In this document: piece by piece, positions 1 through 7,062 of the stretch | Position numbering within the stretch: position 1 is the first letter of the stretch | How the letters are laid out: every line of letters starts with the position of its first letter | Assembly: GCA_025997655.1 (NCBI GenBank) | Contig: BNUW01000026.1 | Location: 1 to 21,031 of the forward strand | Direction of reading: 5' to 3' | Length of the DNA: 21,031 nt | Source: Spirochaetia bacterium | Lineage (GTDB): Bacteria; Spirochaetota; Spirochaetia; Treponematales; Breznakiellaceae | Position numbers and translations under genes: made by a program | The notes under the pieces: model-generated | Told to the model about the DNA's origin: nothing | Database searches by the model: none | The model's input: only the letters and a program-made list of their open reading frames with translations

Positions 1-519
1 GAGGTGATGCTCCAGACAGAGGGGGCGCTTGTGCTGGCGAGGCTCCTCAAGGAAGCGGGGCTGCATGTGGCGGTGGATACTGCGGGGTGCTACGACTTCA
101 AAGTATTGGAGGCCATGCTGCCCTACATGGACATGGCCCTCTATGATATCAAAATTTTCGATCCCGCCCGGCATCAGAAAATTGTCGGGGGTGATAATCG
201 GCTGGTCCTGGAAAATTACCGGAAACTCCGGGAAGCAGGTATGCGCCTCTGGGTGCGGACTCCGATCATTGCGGGGGCCACCGACAGCGCCGAAAACATC
301 CGGGCCATCGGCGGCTTTCTCCAAACGGCGGGGCTTCCGGAAAAGTGGGAGCTTTGCAGTTTTAACAATCTTTGCCGGGACAAATATACACGGCTTGATT
401 TGGACTGGGCGTATAAAAATACGGGACTCACGGAGAAGAAGTATATTGAAGAGCTGACGGCAATTGCCCGGACCTATGTTCCGGAAGCGATGTACAGCGG
501 AACTACGAGGGAGGAATAA
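1..519 (+). CDS. Glycyl-radical enzyme (pyruvate formate-lyase type) activating protein, 3' part
   Basis: Partial at the 5' side: the frame is open from base 1, which begins with Glu-Val of what is normally a GGE-x-ML segment of the radical SAM fold. The CxxxCxxC cluster motif would lie upstream of the window. Visible parts fit the C-terminal half of PflA-type activases: a central ALYDIK segment followed by a His (AR-H-QKI) as in the usual DxKxxDxxxH region, then VRTPIIAG, then a DSAENI segment, and a C-terminal ELCSFNNLCRDKY region. Such enzymes use SAM and a [4Fe-4S] cluster to put the glycyl radical on pyruvate formate-lyase or related enzymes in the cytoplasm. The stop is 2 bases before the next start, so the two genes are probably one operon. 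The substrate enzyme cannot be told from this fragment. Confidence 0.85.
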   Translation, partial: EVMLQTEGALVLARLLKEAGLHVAVDTAGCYDFKVLEAMLPYMDMALYDIKIFDPARHQKIVGGDNRLVLENYRKLREAGMRLWVRTPIIAGATDSAENIRAIGGFLQTAGLPEKWELCSFNNLCRDKYTRLDLDWAYKNTGLTEKKYIEELTAIARTYVPEAMYSGTTREE

Positions 520-521
520 TA

Positions 522-1391
522 ATGGTGGTGTTTAACAAAGAATTTGATGATGTTTGTTCCAAGAATTTTGCGAGTGACAGTAAGGTTGGGATACTGGCTT
601 CGGTGGCGCCCGATGGCTATCCCCATCCTGCTCTGATTACTTCTTTGAGCGTGAAGTCGAAGACCGTACTTATGTGGGGGCAATTTTCCCAGGGAAGTGT
701 CAAGACATATCTCAAGGATAATCCCAAGACGGGGTTCCTGGTGGTTTCGGGGGATATGTATTGGTGGACCGGAAAGGCCCTGCACACCGGGAGCGTCCTG
801 AAGGGGGAGGATTATGAGTATTTCAATAACAAGCCCCTGTTCCGTTACAATTCCTACTTTGGAATTGGGGCCGTACATTATGAAGACCTGCAGGATATCA
901 GCGTTGGACAGAAACTACCCATTCCCCGGATTGCCCTGGGGTCCCTTAAGTCCGCGCTGATGAAGGGGGCTGTCAAAAAAACCGGAACCAAAACCAAAAC
1001 CGGTATCCAAAAGATGCCGCCCTACGGAATGGACCTGGCTTCCAAATTGGCGACCCTGAAATTTATCGCCTATGTGGACAGCGATGGGTTTCCCCGGATC
1101 ATCCCCGCCCTGCAAGGAACGGCGGTGGACGCCAACCGGCTGATATTCTCCGCCCTCCCTTACGGAGAACTATTAGAAAAAATTCCCCCGAACGCCAAAG
1201 CTGCGGTGTATCTGGCAAACCTGGAATTGGAAAGCCTCCTCCTCCAGGGACGCTGGTCGGGGATGGGTACATATGGCGGTCAAAAGGGAGCGGTCTTCGA
1301 GATCGACAGGGTCTACAACTCCATGCTCCCCATCGGCGGGTATATCTATCCACCCAGAACGCTGCCCAATGTCTATGGAGATCAGGGCTGA
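522..1391 (+). CDS. Tandem FMN-binding split-barrel (pyridoxamine 5'-phosphate oxidase-like) protein
   Basis: The 289-residue protein has two related halves. Residues about 8-130 begin with KVGILASVAPDGYPH, and residues about 172-285 begin with LKFIAYVDSDGFPRI. Both are the strand-DG-P-strand opening typical of PNPOx-like split barrels that bind FMN or F420. A Lys/Thr-rich linker (about 151-164) joins them. The start ATG has a good GGGAGGA ribosome site and follows the activase stop by 2 bases, so co-expression with the radical activase is likely. No catalytic signature defines a substrate; a flavin-dependent reductase or stress-related role is inference. No signal peptide or membrane segment is seen. 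Confidence 0.7.
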   Translation: MVVFNKEFDDVCSKNFASDSKVGILASVAPDGYPHPALITSLSVKSKTVLMWGQFSQGSVKTYLKDNPKTGFLVVSGDMYWWTGKALHTGSVLKGEDYEYFNNKPLFRYNSYFGIGAVHYEDLQDISVGQKLPIPRIALGSLKSALMKGAVKKTGTKTKTGIQKMPPYGMDLASKLATLKFIAYVDSDGFPRIIPALQGTAVDANRLIFSALPYGELLEKIPPNAKAAVYLANLELESLLLQGRWSGMGTYGGQKGAVFEIDRVYNSMLPIGGYIYPPRTLPNVYGDQG

Positions 1392-1470
1392 ACTCCGGTA
1401 ACCTTGGTTTAAACTTTTAACAAATGTTTCATATTCTTTTACTAAGTGAGCCAGTTCTAAAAAAAATTTC

Positions 1471-1533
1471 GTTTAACGTGAAAGCTATACGGCCAAGCCG
1501 CTACTGCGGCGCAGCGTATAGCATATGTTATGT
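1471..1533 (-). repeat. attC-like imperfect hairpin (possible integron cassette recombination site)
   Basis: Read on the minus strand, this follows the stop of the AT-rich gene pair and has outer boxes ACATAAC (1533-1527) and GTTAAAC (1477-1471). The second matches the attC R' consensus GTTRRRY exactly; the first matches RYYYAAC at 6 of 7. Inside are 8-base arms GCTATACG (1484-1491) and CGTATAGC (1515-1522), then an inner stem GCCGC (1497-1501) / GCGGC (1506-1510) with loop TACT. The 63-base size, box order and position just after a gene fit an attC site. No integrase gene is in the window, and the spacers (4 and 6 bases) are only approximately canonical. A plain hairpin acting as a terminator is the alternative. 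Confidence 0.45.
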
Positions 1534-1546
1534 GCAGTATTTTCTG
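1526..1546 (+). repeat. Left inverted repeat of the AT-rich two-gene module
   Basis: From 1527 the sequence GTTATGTGCAGTATTTTCTG is the reverse complement of 2871-2890 with one mismatch (G versus A at position 11). One more outside base also pairs, giving 20 of 21. It ends 5 bases before the stop codon of the minus-strand gene 1552-2142, and its first seven bases are also the R''-like box of the attC-like hairpin. Similarity of this length is not expected by chance in 21 kb. Confidence 0.85.
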
Positions 1547-1551
1547 CTACA

Positions 1552-2142
1552 CTAAACCTCTTCAACAATAGTTATATCAAATATTTTATTCTTATTTAAA
1601 TATTTGATATATTTATCTAATGCTTGATCTATTTCTTTTTTATTCTTAAAATCATTTAATTCAAATATTTTACAATATATTTTGTCTTTATTTTCATTTT
1701 CTATACTATACTCATTTTCGTATTCATTTCCCATATATTTGTCATCTAAAGCCATATCCATATCCCAATATTCGTTATTACTAAAAATAAATATTAATTT
1801 CGTTTTAGTTTTTTCTGCTTTTTCAAATTTATCCACGTCCAAATAATCTACTTCTGAATCCCATTTTCCAGTATCTGCTTGAAAAACAATAGAAAACTTT
1901 ATTTCCTCCTTGGAAAAATGGAACTCATACAGATACAAATTTAACCAATCCCATGCCCAATTATCAAGAGAACCTTTTCCATCCTTAGGCGATGAGGCAC
2001 TAAATTTTGTCCATCCACCGCTATATGGCAAATTAAACCTTTTACCAATATACTTCATCAAATCAAGTAATCGGCTATTAAACGAATATAATAGCCTAAA
2101 TGAATTTTTAACGTTTACCAGTACATTATCAAAATCATTCAT
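1552..2142 (-). CDS. Unrecognised Trp-rich acidic protein, partner of the PD-(D/E)XK-like protein
   Basis: Not recognised as a named family. The 196-residue protein has no signal peptide or membrane segment. Its clearest feature is an aromatic block at residues 59-76 (LDNWAWDWLNLYLYEFHF), preceded by SGGWTKFS (41-48) and a short KDGKGS loop. The middle and C-terminal parts are rich in Asp, Glu, Lys and Asn. The start is supported by GGAGG, 8 bases before the ATG, lying inside the last codons of the upstream nuclease-like gene. The two genes are separated by one base and are surely co-transcribed. G+C is roughly a quarter by eye, far below the flanking genes, which indicates transfer. A role as immunity, specificity or sensor partner is inference. 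Confidence 0.75.
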   Translation of the reverse strand: MNDFDNVLVNVKNSFRLLYSFNSRLLDLMKYIGKRFNLPYSGGWTKFSASSPKDGKGSLDNWAWDWLNLYLYEFHFSKEEIKFSIVFQADTGKWDSEVDYLDVDKFEKAEKTKTKLIFIFSNNEYWDMDMALDDKYMGNEYENEYSIENENKDKIYCKIFELNDFKNKKEIDQALDKYIKYLNKNKIFDITIVEEV

Positions 2143-2143
2143 T

Positions 2144-2818
2144 TTATATCCTCCAATTATTTAACAATACAAGATTATTATAATAGTCGATATTGTATTT
2201 ACCAACTAAATCATCAAACCATTTTACTTTTATATAACCATGCAATTCCAATGCATTTATTGTTAATAATACAATACGTTTTATGTTATTATTATTTACA
2301 TAATAACTCTGTTCCAATTCGTTTAATATATTAGTTAGTGTTTCAAGAATACCGCTCCATCTACATTTTATAATAGTTATTTTGCCATAATCATCAATCA
2401 TAATATTTTCTTCATCTTCATTATTAATTCCGCCAATTGCCAAAAGAAAAACGTCTTTGTCTTCTTCTGCGTATTCATTCTTATAAGCAATAAATTCATT
2501 TTTCCATTGCGTCAAATATTGTTGATTATGATCCCATCGTTTAGCTTCAATAATTAAATCAAAATTATCAAAACGCAAAAACAAGTCAGGTTCAATATAA
2601 CTTGTCCTTGTGGTATTTGTCGCATCCCAATGAGGCCAAAACTCATAATAATCAATATCCCCAATAATTTCCGGCAATGAATTATTATAACATGACTCTT
2701 TTATAATCTTATAAAATAATTCATCAGGGAATAATAATAGATGATCAAATACAGAAGACGTCAAACTGTCCTCTATAATTTGAGTACTAATTTTTCCATA
2801 TTGTAATGCTGAAATCAT
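2144..2818 (-). CDS. PD-(D/E)XK nuclease-like protein of an AT-rich two-gene module
   Basis: The 224-residue protein carries the core of the PD-(D/E)XK fold: P77-D78, then a strand and E91-A-K93 (EPDLFLRF...LIIEAKR). A helix with Q104 and W105 follows. The N-terminus has an EDSLTSSVF segment (16-24), a pattern I associate from memory with small nucleases near restriction and defence genes. DNA cleavage is inferred from these motifs. The ATG at 2818 has no Shine-Dalgarno sequence; instead a strong promoter ends 5 bases upstream, so the mRNA is probably leaderless. It overlaps neither neighbour, and the partner gene begins one base after its stop. Base composition is much more AT-rich than the flanks. 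An endonuclease acting on foreign DNA is the leading guess, not shown. Confidence 0.75.
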   Translation of the reverse strand: MISALQYGKISTQIIEDSLTSSVFDHLLLFPDELFYKIIKESCYNNSLPEIIGDIDYYEFWPHWDATNTTRTSYIEPDLFLRFDNFDLIIEAKRWDHNQQYLTQWKNEFIAYKNEYAEEDKDVFLLAIGGINNEDEENIMIDDYGKITIIKCRWSGILETLTNILNELEQSYYVNNNNIKRIVLLTINALELHGYIKVKWFDDLVGKYNIDYYNNLVLLNNWRI

Positions 2819-2823
2819 GTTTT

Positions 2824-2852
2824 ATAGTACATCACCATCAAAATTTTGTCAA
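2824..2852 (-). promoter_or_regulatory. Sigma70-type promoter of the AT-rich pair, leaderless arrangement
   Basis: On the minus strand TTGACA (2852-2847), a 17-base spacer and TACTAT (2829-2824) stand 5 bases before the ATG at 2818. The expected transcription start falls at or within a base of the ATG. It lies inside the inverted repeats, so the module carries its own promoter. Confidence 0.8.
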
Positions 2853-2870
2853 GTGTTTTTTATAAAATTT

Positions 2871-2891
2871 CAGAAAATATTGCACATAACA
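2871..2891 (-). repeat. Right inverted repeat of the AT-rich two-gene module
   Basis: CAGAAAATATTGCACATAAC (2871-2890) is the inverted partner of 1527-1546, with 19 of 20 matching. It sits 18 bases outside the -35 box of the module promoter. The two arms therefore enclose the promoter and both genes, about 1.37 kb in all. No clear target duplication was seen outside the arms. Confidence 0.85.
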
Positions 2892-2904
2892 CGAATTACA
2901 CGAA
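2887..2904 (-). repeat. Two 9-base tandem units (TTCGTGTAA, TTCGTGTTA)
   Basis: Read on the minus strand, TTCGTGTAA (2904-2896) is followed directly by TTCGTGTTA (2895-2887). They overlap the outer end of the right inverted repeat. They resemble the TCCGTG/TCTGTG-type units at 3014-3040 on the other strand. Confidence 0.6.
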
Positions 2905-2916
2905 TAAAAATTAAGA

Positions 2917-3044
2917 ATTTAACCACTTTTCCACCCAAAGAGCGGAAAAGTCGACCTCACGTCAGACCTTTGGTCTGCCAACACGGACAAAGGAAAGGAT
3001 AAGAAAGCAGGAGTCCGTGGCGTCAGTGAGGTCTGTGGTTAATC
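2917..3044. repeat. Large branched palindrome downstream of the FGGY kinase gene
   Basis: Outer arms TTAACCAC (2919-2926) and GTGGTTAA (3035-3042) enclose further pairing: CTTTTCC / GGAAAAG forms a side hairpin, GACCTCAC pairs with GTGAGGTC, CAGACC-TTT-GGTCTG forms a second hairpin, and CACGGAC / GTCCGTG a third. The right arm also consists of three 9-base units, TCCGTGGCG, TCAGTGAGG and TCTGTGGTT (3014-3040). The element begins one base beyond the kinase stop on the minus strand. Its outer boxes there (GATTAAC, GTTAAAT) resemble attC boxes, but the side hairpin is not attC-like. It could be a dispersed repeat, a structured RNA or a terminator-like element. Confidence 0.65.
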
Positions 3045-3045
3045 C

Positions 3046-4470
3046 TTATTTTGGAACTGGCTCACGGGATTGTATATCGTTCTGCAGTTCCCGGTATGCC
3101 TGAAACTGTTCCCCGTAAACCGCCGCAGCATGAGGGGCCGGGGTGTACCGTTTCTGTATATGCACAATCCGCGCTATACCTTCCCGCAGATCCGCCGCTT
3201 CACCCAGGGCGATGGCCCCCAGAACCGCGTCCCCCCCCAGTTCGCCGTCCTGTAGTTCCGGGACCAGCAGGGGAAGGCCGGTTATATCCGCCTTGAGCTG
3301 GTTCCAGCGGCGGCTCTTGCTCTGTCCCCCGGAAAGGCGCATCTCCGCCACCGGAAACCCGTTGCGGCCCAGGGTGTCTATGGCTGCCCTAACGGAAAAG
3401 CCCAGGGCCAGCAATACCGCCTGCCCCAGTTCCACCGGGCTGAAAAGTCCGGACCGGCCTATAAGTACCGGGTTGTTTTCCGGGAAGAAAAGGACGCCGG
3501 GCGCCAAAATGCCTTCGGGGATGAGTTCCGCCAGGGTATCATCGTAGGGGCGGCGCTCCTGCCCGGTAAGGGTCCTGAACCACTCAAAGAGCCGCCCCGA
3601 TGAGGGGATAATGACGCTGACATTCCGGTAACCGGGATTTACATGGGGCAGTACCCGCAGTTCTCCGGGCAACTGAGCCGCTCCGCCCATATCGGCGCAG
3701 AGGTTGATCCCCTCGGAGGTGCCCGCCCGGTCGCAAACCAGACCCGGCTCAAGCGCCCCGGTCCCGATGAGGGCCATGATAAAGTCCGCCCCCCCGGCAA
3801 TGATGGGTATCCCCGTCGGAAGCCGTTCTTCCGGCAAGCCCCCGGCCAGATCACTCAAGCGATGTACCGCCGCCGGGGACAGGCGTCCAATAACGGTCCC
3901 CAAGCCTAAAAAGGGGGGGAATTTCCCCCTGTCCAGCCCCAAGCTTTCGCATTGGGCATCGTCCCAGTAGTAGGGCTCGTAGGATGCGGGGAGCGCCGTC
4001 ACCGGATCGGCCCCTAAACGCCAGGAAAGCCACTCCTGGGCGGAAAAAAGATACCGGGTTTTGGCATAGTCACCGGGACGTTCTCGAATGAAGCGCAGCA
4101 CATGGGGCAGAAAGAAGGACCGCAGCGCAGGGGACGTCTCCTTTCGCGGGGCAGTGCTGCCCTGGGGGCCTTGATACCAATGCAGGGGGGCCAGGGTTTC
4201 ACCATCATGGGTAAGGGGGACCAGGGTGGGACCGTTGCCGGATATGCAGATGGCGTCGGGGCAATCCCCGGCCTGGGAAAAAAGAAACCCCAGCGCCCGC
4301 GCCAAAGCCCGCTCCCAATCACCGGCTGTTACCGGCGCAGAAGCCGAACCATAGATTTCCCGGGTAAAGCCATGGGAATGGCCATCGGTATCAATAAAGG
4401 AGGCCTTTAGGGAGGATGTGCCGATGTCGGCGCAGAGGGTGATCCGGGGAGAAATACCTGCGGCACTCAT
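3046..4470 (-). CDS. FGGY-family carbohydrate kinase
   Basis: An ASKHA-fold sugar kinase of 474 residues. It has the N-terminal phosphate motif CADIGTSSLK (13-22), a GGAD segment whose D229 is placed as the catalytic base of FGGY kinases, a GTSEG loop (250-254) and the adenosine motif GGQSKSRRWN (381-390). It would phosphorylate a pentose, hexose or polyol in the cytoplasm; the sugar cannot be read from sequence. The usual W-x-D-x-R substrate loop appears as HWYQG (97-101), which suggests an atypical substrate. The start is the ATG at 4470, which overlaps the prs stop (ATGA); a longer frame to 4602 lies inside prs and is not credible. Coupling to prs hints at a pentose-phosphate link. The large palindrome starts just after the stop. 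Confidence 0.85.
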   Translation of the reverse strand: MSAAGISPRITLCADIGTSSLKASFIDTDGHSHGFTREIYGSASAPVTAGDWERALARALGFLFSQAGDCPDAICISGNGPTLVPLTHDGETLAPLHWYQGPQGSTAPRKETSPALRSFFLPHVLRFIRERPGDYAKTRYLFSAQEWLSWRLGADPVTALPASYEPYYWDDAQCESLGLDRGKFPPFLGLGTVIGRLSPAAVHRLSDLAGGLPEERLPTGIPIIAGGADFIMALIGTGALEPGLVCDRAGTSEGINLCADMGGAAQLPGELRVLPHVNPGYRNVSVIIPSSGRLFEWFRTLTGQERRPYDDTLAELIPEGILAPGVLFFPENNPVLIGRSGLFSPVELGQAVLLALGFSVRAAIDTLGRNGFPVAEMRLSGGQSKSRRWNQLKADITGLPLLVPELQDGELGGDAVLGAIALGEAADLREGIARIVHIQKRYTPAPHAAAVYGEQFQAYRELQNDIQSREPVPK

Positions 4471-5708
4471 AGGGGCTTGTTTTCTGCGAGGCGCTTCTCT
4501 ATGATGGCGCGGTTGTCTAAGAGGGAACTCAGGGAAAGGCCCTGGTGGATCCGGGAAATTGTCTGGGCAAAGAGTTTGGTGATATTCACACTCACGTACC
4601 ATTCACGCTTGAGCAGTTCCTCCTGGTAGATGGCGTTGGTCCCGATGATACGGTAAAAAAGGCCGTCCTTGTAAGCCTGGTCAAAGTAGCCGATGGCATT
4701 GCCGGAAAACATGGGAAGGCTGATGGCGGCAATCACCTGCCGGGCGCCCTGATCCTTGAGGAACTGCATGGCCTTAAGGAGGGTACCGCCGGTGCCCAGC
4801 ATATCGTCGGCCATAAAGACGGTCTTCCCCGAAACATTGCCCAGAAGCTTAATCTCGGCAATGTTGTTTTCCATGGCATCCTTGGTCACCCGGGAATAGT
4901 CCCGCTCCTTGTACAGCAGGGCCAGGGGTTTTTTGAAAACCGTGGCGTAAAACTTGTTCCGGTCCACCGCTCCGGTATCGGGACTCACCACCACCAGGTC
5001 ATCCCCCCGAATCTCCGTCACCCGGGCAAGCTGCAGGATGATCTGATAACTGGCATGGAGGTTTTCCAGGCGCATAAATTTGAAGGCGTTTACAATTTCC
5101 CGGGAATGGATATCCAGGGTGATAATCCGGCTCACCCCCAGGGATTCCAAAATGCCCCCTATCCGGCTGGCGGTCAGTCCCTCCCGCCCCTTCCGCTTGT
5201 GCTGCCGGGAATAGGGGTAGGTGGGTATCACCACGGTAATCCTGCCCGCCTCCGCCAGCTTCACCGCATCCACCGTGACATAGAGGCTCATCAAGTGGTC
5301 ATTAATAGAAAGAACTTTGGTCTGGCTGCCGTCATTAAAGGGCAGGGGATGGTGATTTTCCACATCCTGAACTATATAGATATCCTTCCCCCGGATGGAT
5401 TCCAGGATTTCCGCCTTGATTTCCCCGTTGGGAAACAGGGAAAACCGGGTAGGCACCTTAAACTGGGGGTTTTGGTAGTGCAGGAAGCCCCCCTTGGCAA
5501 AGGCCGTCAGGGGCGCCGCATCGTTGATAAAGTTGATCTGCCGGATCACATCCTCGGTGTTCATATTGTACTGCCGGACCAAATCGGCCACGAGTCCCTT
5601 GTACATATTACGGTAGTGCTTCTTTAAATGAAGGATCACCTCATCGGCAAACACTTCCCCGCCGGGACACGCTACAATGGCAAGATTTGCCGGATTTGAG
5701 TAGTTCAT
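4467..5708 (-). CDS. prs: Ribose-phosphate pyrophosphokinase (PRPP synthetase), long form
   Basis: Makes PRPP from ribose 5-phosphate and ATP for purine, pyrimidine, histidine and tryptophan synthesis. Seen: the YPYSRQ segment (164-169), TLDIHS (197-202), VVSPDTGAVDR (about 240-250) and the PRPP loop DDMLGTGGT (301-309). At 413 residues it is about 100 longer than typical class I enzymes, mainly from an N-terminal extension and an insert around residues 115-135; such long forms occur in treponemes, from memory. The stop overlaps the start of the FGGY kinase (ATGA), so the two are translationally coupled. No Shine-Dalgarno is seen. TTTCAA / ACGGTA on the plus strand (TTGAAA and TACCGT on the minus) may be a promoter just in front of the ATG. 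Confidence 0.92.
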   Translation of the reverse strand: MNYSNPANLAIVACPGGEVFADEVILHLKKHYRNMYKGLVADLVRQYNMNTEDVIRQINFINDAAPLTAFAKGGFLHYQNPQFKVPTRFSLFPNGEIKAEILESIRGKDIYIVQDVENHHPLPFNDGSQTKVLSINDHLMSLYVTVDAVKLAEAGRITVVIPTYPYSRQHKRKGREGLTASRIGGILESLGVSRIITLDIHSREIVNAFKFMRLENLHASYQIILQLARVTEIRGDDLVVVSPDTGAVDRNKFYATVFKKPLALLYKERDYSRVTKDAMENNIAEIKLLGNVSGKTVFMADDMLGTGGTLLKAMQFLKDQGARQVIAAISLPMFSGNAIGYFDQAYKDGLFYRIIGTNAIYQEELLKREWYVSVNITKLFAQTISRIHQGLSLSSLLDNRAIIEKRLAENKPL

Positions 5709-5717
5709 TGATGATTA

Positions 5718-5746
5718 ACGGTACCATAGCGGCGCCTGGTTTTCAA
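5718..5746 (-). promoter_or_regulatory. Probable prs promoter, near-leaderless
   Basis: On the minus strand TTGAAA (5746-5741), a 17-base spacer and TACCGT (5723-5718) stand 9 bases before the prs ATG at 5708. The expected leader is about 3 bases, and no Shine-Dalgarno sequence is visible. The -10 box is weaker than those of the other promoters listed. Confidence 0.45.
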
Positions 5747-5812
5747 GTATGGGAAACCCCCGCCGGCCCGTATATGCCTTTCTGCGGATTTATGCTATGA
5801 TTTCCTGCGAAT

Positions 5813-6799
5813 ATGGAAAAACAAACGTTTATCAGTCATATCGCAACGGCAGGCCGCAATGCCCTGAAACCGGCCTTCACCACCGCCCGGTTCCTGCTCT
5901 GCATCATGATCCCCGTATCCTTTGCGGTACTGCTCCTGGAGTATTCAGGGATACTCCACTACATCGGTGAATTTCTGAAACCCCTGATGTACTATCTCGG
6001 CTTGCCCGGAGAGGCGGCCCTGGCCCTGATCAGTTCAATTTTTATCAATATCTATTCCGCTCTGGCGGTGATTGGAACCCTGGACCTGACCGGACGGGAG
6101 CTTACGGTGCTGGCAAGCATGTGTTTTTTGGCCCATAACTTCTTTGTAGAATGTGCGGTGATGAAAAAAACCGGCTCCTCCCTGACAAAAATGGTCTTTC
6201 TGCGCCTTTTCAGCGCCGTCCTGGCCGGTTGGGTTCTCAACCGCATCCTCCCCGCCGAGTTGGGCAGACCCGTTCACGGTAATCTTACCGCCGCCGCATT
6301 AGTAGGCTCCCACCCCATCGGCCTGGACCTTGGGGGACTGCCGATGGTGCTCAAGGTATGGCTCATCGAAACCCTTTTTAACATTCTGCGGATTTTTATT
6401 ATCATCCTTGGGATCATGTTTATCCAGAAACTCCTGGACGAGTTCGGTATCATGCGGCTCCTGGGCCGGGTTATGGCCCCCCTGATGAATGTCTTCGGCC
6501 TGCCGGAGCATACGGGCTACCTGTGGATGGTGGTAAACCTGACGGGCCTGGCCTATGGCTCGGCGATCTTAATAGAAGAAGTCGATACCGGGGCGGTTTC
6601 AAAAACCGATGCGGATCTTTTCAACCATTACGCCGGCCTCAGCCACTCCCATCTGGAGGACACCCTGCTCTTTGTGTCCACCGGGGTCCCCCTCTTTTGG
6701 GCCGCCGTCCCCCGGCTGGTCCTGGGAATCCTGGCGGTATGGATAGAACGGCTCCGCCGCTACCTGGTGATGCGTTCCTACCGGGTGCGGGTGGAGTAG
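5813..6799 (+). CDS. Nucleoside-recognition (Gate) domain membrane protein
   Basis: A 328-residue integral membrane protein with hydrophobic segments at about residues 27-45, 67-88, 98-118, 128-146, 180-212, 236-256 and 290-312. Two similar halves begin with a long helix followed by conserved Gly/Asn/Pro positions (for example SIFINIYSALAVIG and VVNLTGLAYGSAIL). This is the arrangement of Gate-domain proteins related to spore maturation proteins SpmA/SpmB and to the pore of nucleoside transporters. The acidic/His-rich loop EEVDTGAVSKTDADLFNHYAGLSHSHLED is typical. Here there is no sporulation, so transport or membrane homeostasis is likely. The ATG has no clear Shine-Dalgarno; a TATGAT box lies 11 bases upstream. 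It is divergent from prs. Confidence 0.75.
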   Translation: MEKQTFISHIATAGRNALKPAFTTARFLLCIMIPVSFAVLLLEYSGILHYIGEFLKPLMYYLGLPGEAALALISSIFINIYSALAVIGTLDLTGRELTVLASMCFLAHNFFVECAVMKKTGSSLTKMVFLRLFSAVLAGWVLNRILPAELGRPVHGNLTAAALVGSHPIGLDLGGLPMVLKVWLIETLFNILRIFIIILGIMFIQKLLDEFGIMRLLGRVMAPLMNVFGLPEHTGYLWMVVNLTGLAYGSAILIEEVDTGAVSKTDADLFNHYAGLSHSHLEDTLLFVSTGVPLFWAAVPRLVLGILAVWIERLRRYLVMRSYRVRVE

Positions 6800-7062
6800 G
6801 CGCTTGCATCTATGCGGTAAACAGGATTTAGGAGGCGGTTTTCTGGAAGGGCAGGTGTTATTGCCTCGGCAGGCTCTGCCTTGATAGGGCTCATCTATCG
6901 GTATTATAGGGGGGATTATTATTTTCTGGCATGATCGCCGTCATCCAGACAACGGGTGAGTCCAAAGAAGGAGGGTGGCACCTTTGCGCTCACAAATATA
7001 AAACCGGGCAACAACTACAAGATAAATCAATACTTAAATGTAAAAACTATAATAGATACCCT
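6800..7062. other. Intergenic region between the Gate protein and the PLA2-like gene
   Basis: About 260 bases between convergent genes. A small perfect stem GGCAG-GCT-CTGCC lies around 6868-6880. No convincing terminator with a T-run, no RNA gene and no credible ORF were seen. Confidence 0.5.

Noticed and set aside
2917..3044. Palindrome as a definite attC site
   Set aside because: Outer boxes fit, but a 26-base side hairpin between the outer and inner stems is unlike attC architecture, so it is kept as a branched repeat of unknown type.
4471..4602. N-terminal extension of the FGGY kinase
   Set aside because: It lies wholly within prs coding sequence and has no kinase homology; the ATG at 4470 overlaps the prs stop and starts just before the phosphate motif.
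4545..5627. Long plus-strand ORF (360 codons) antisense to prs
   Set aside because: It is a shadow of the prs codon pattern; prs has clear family motifs on the opposite strand, and the antisense frame has no domain.
6978..6990. 13-base sequence GCACCTTTGCGCT repeated in inverse at 9556-9568
   Set aside because: A 13-base match between two places in 21 kb is expected by chance several times over.
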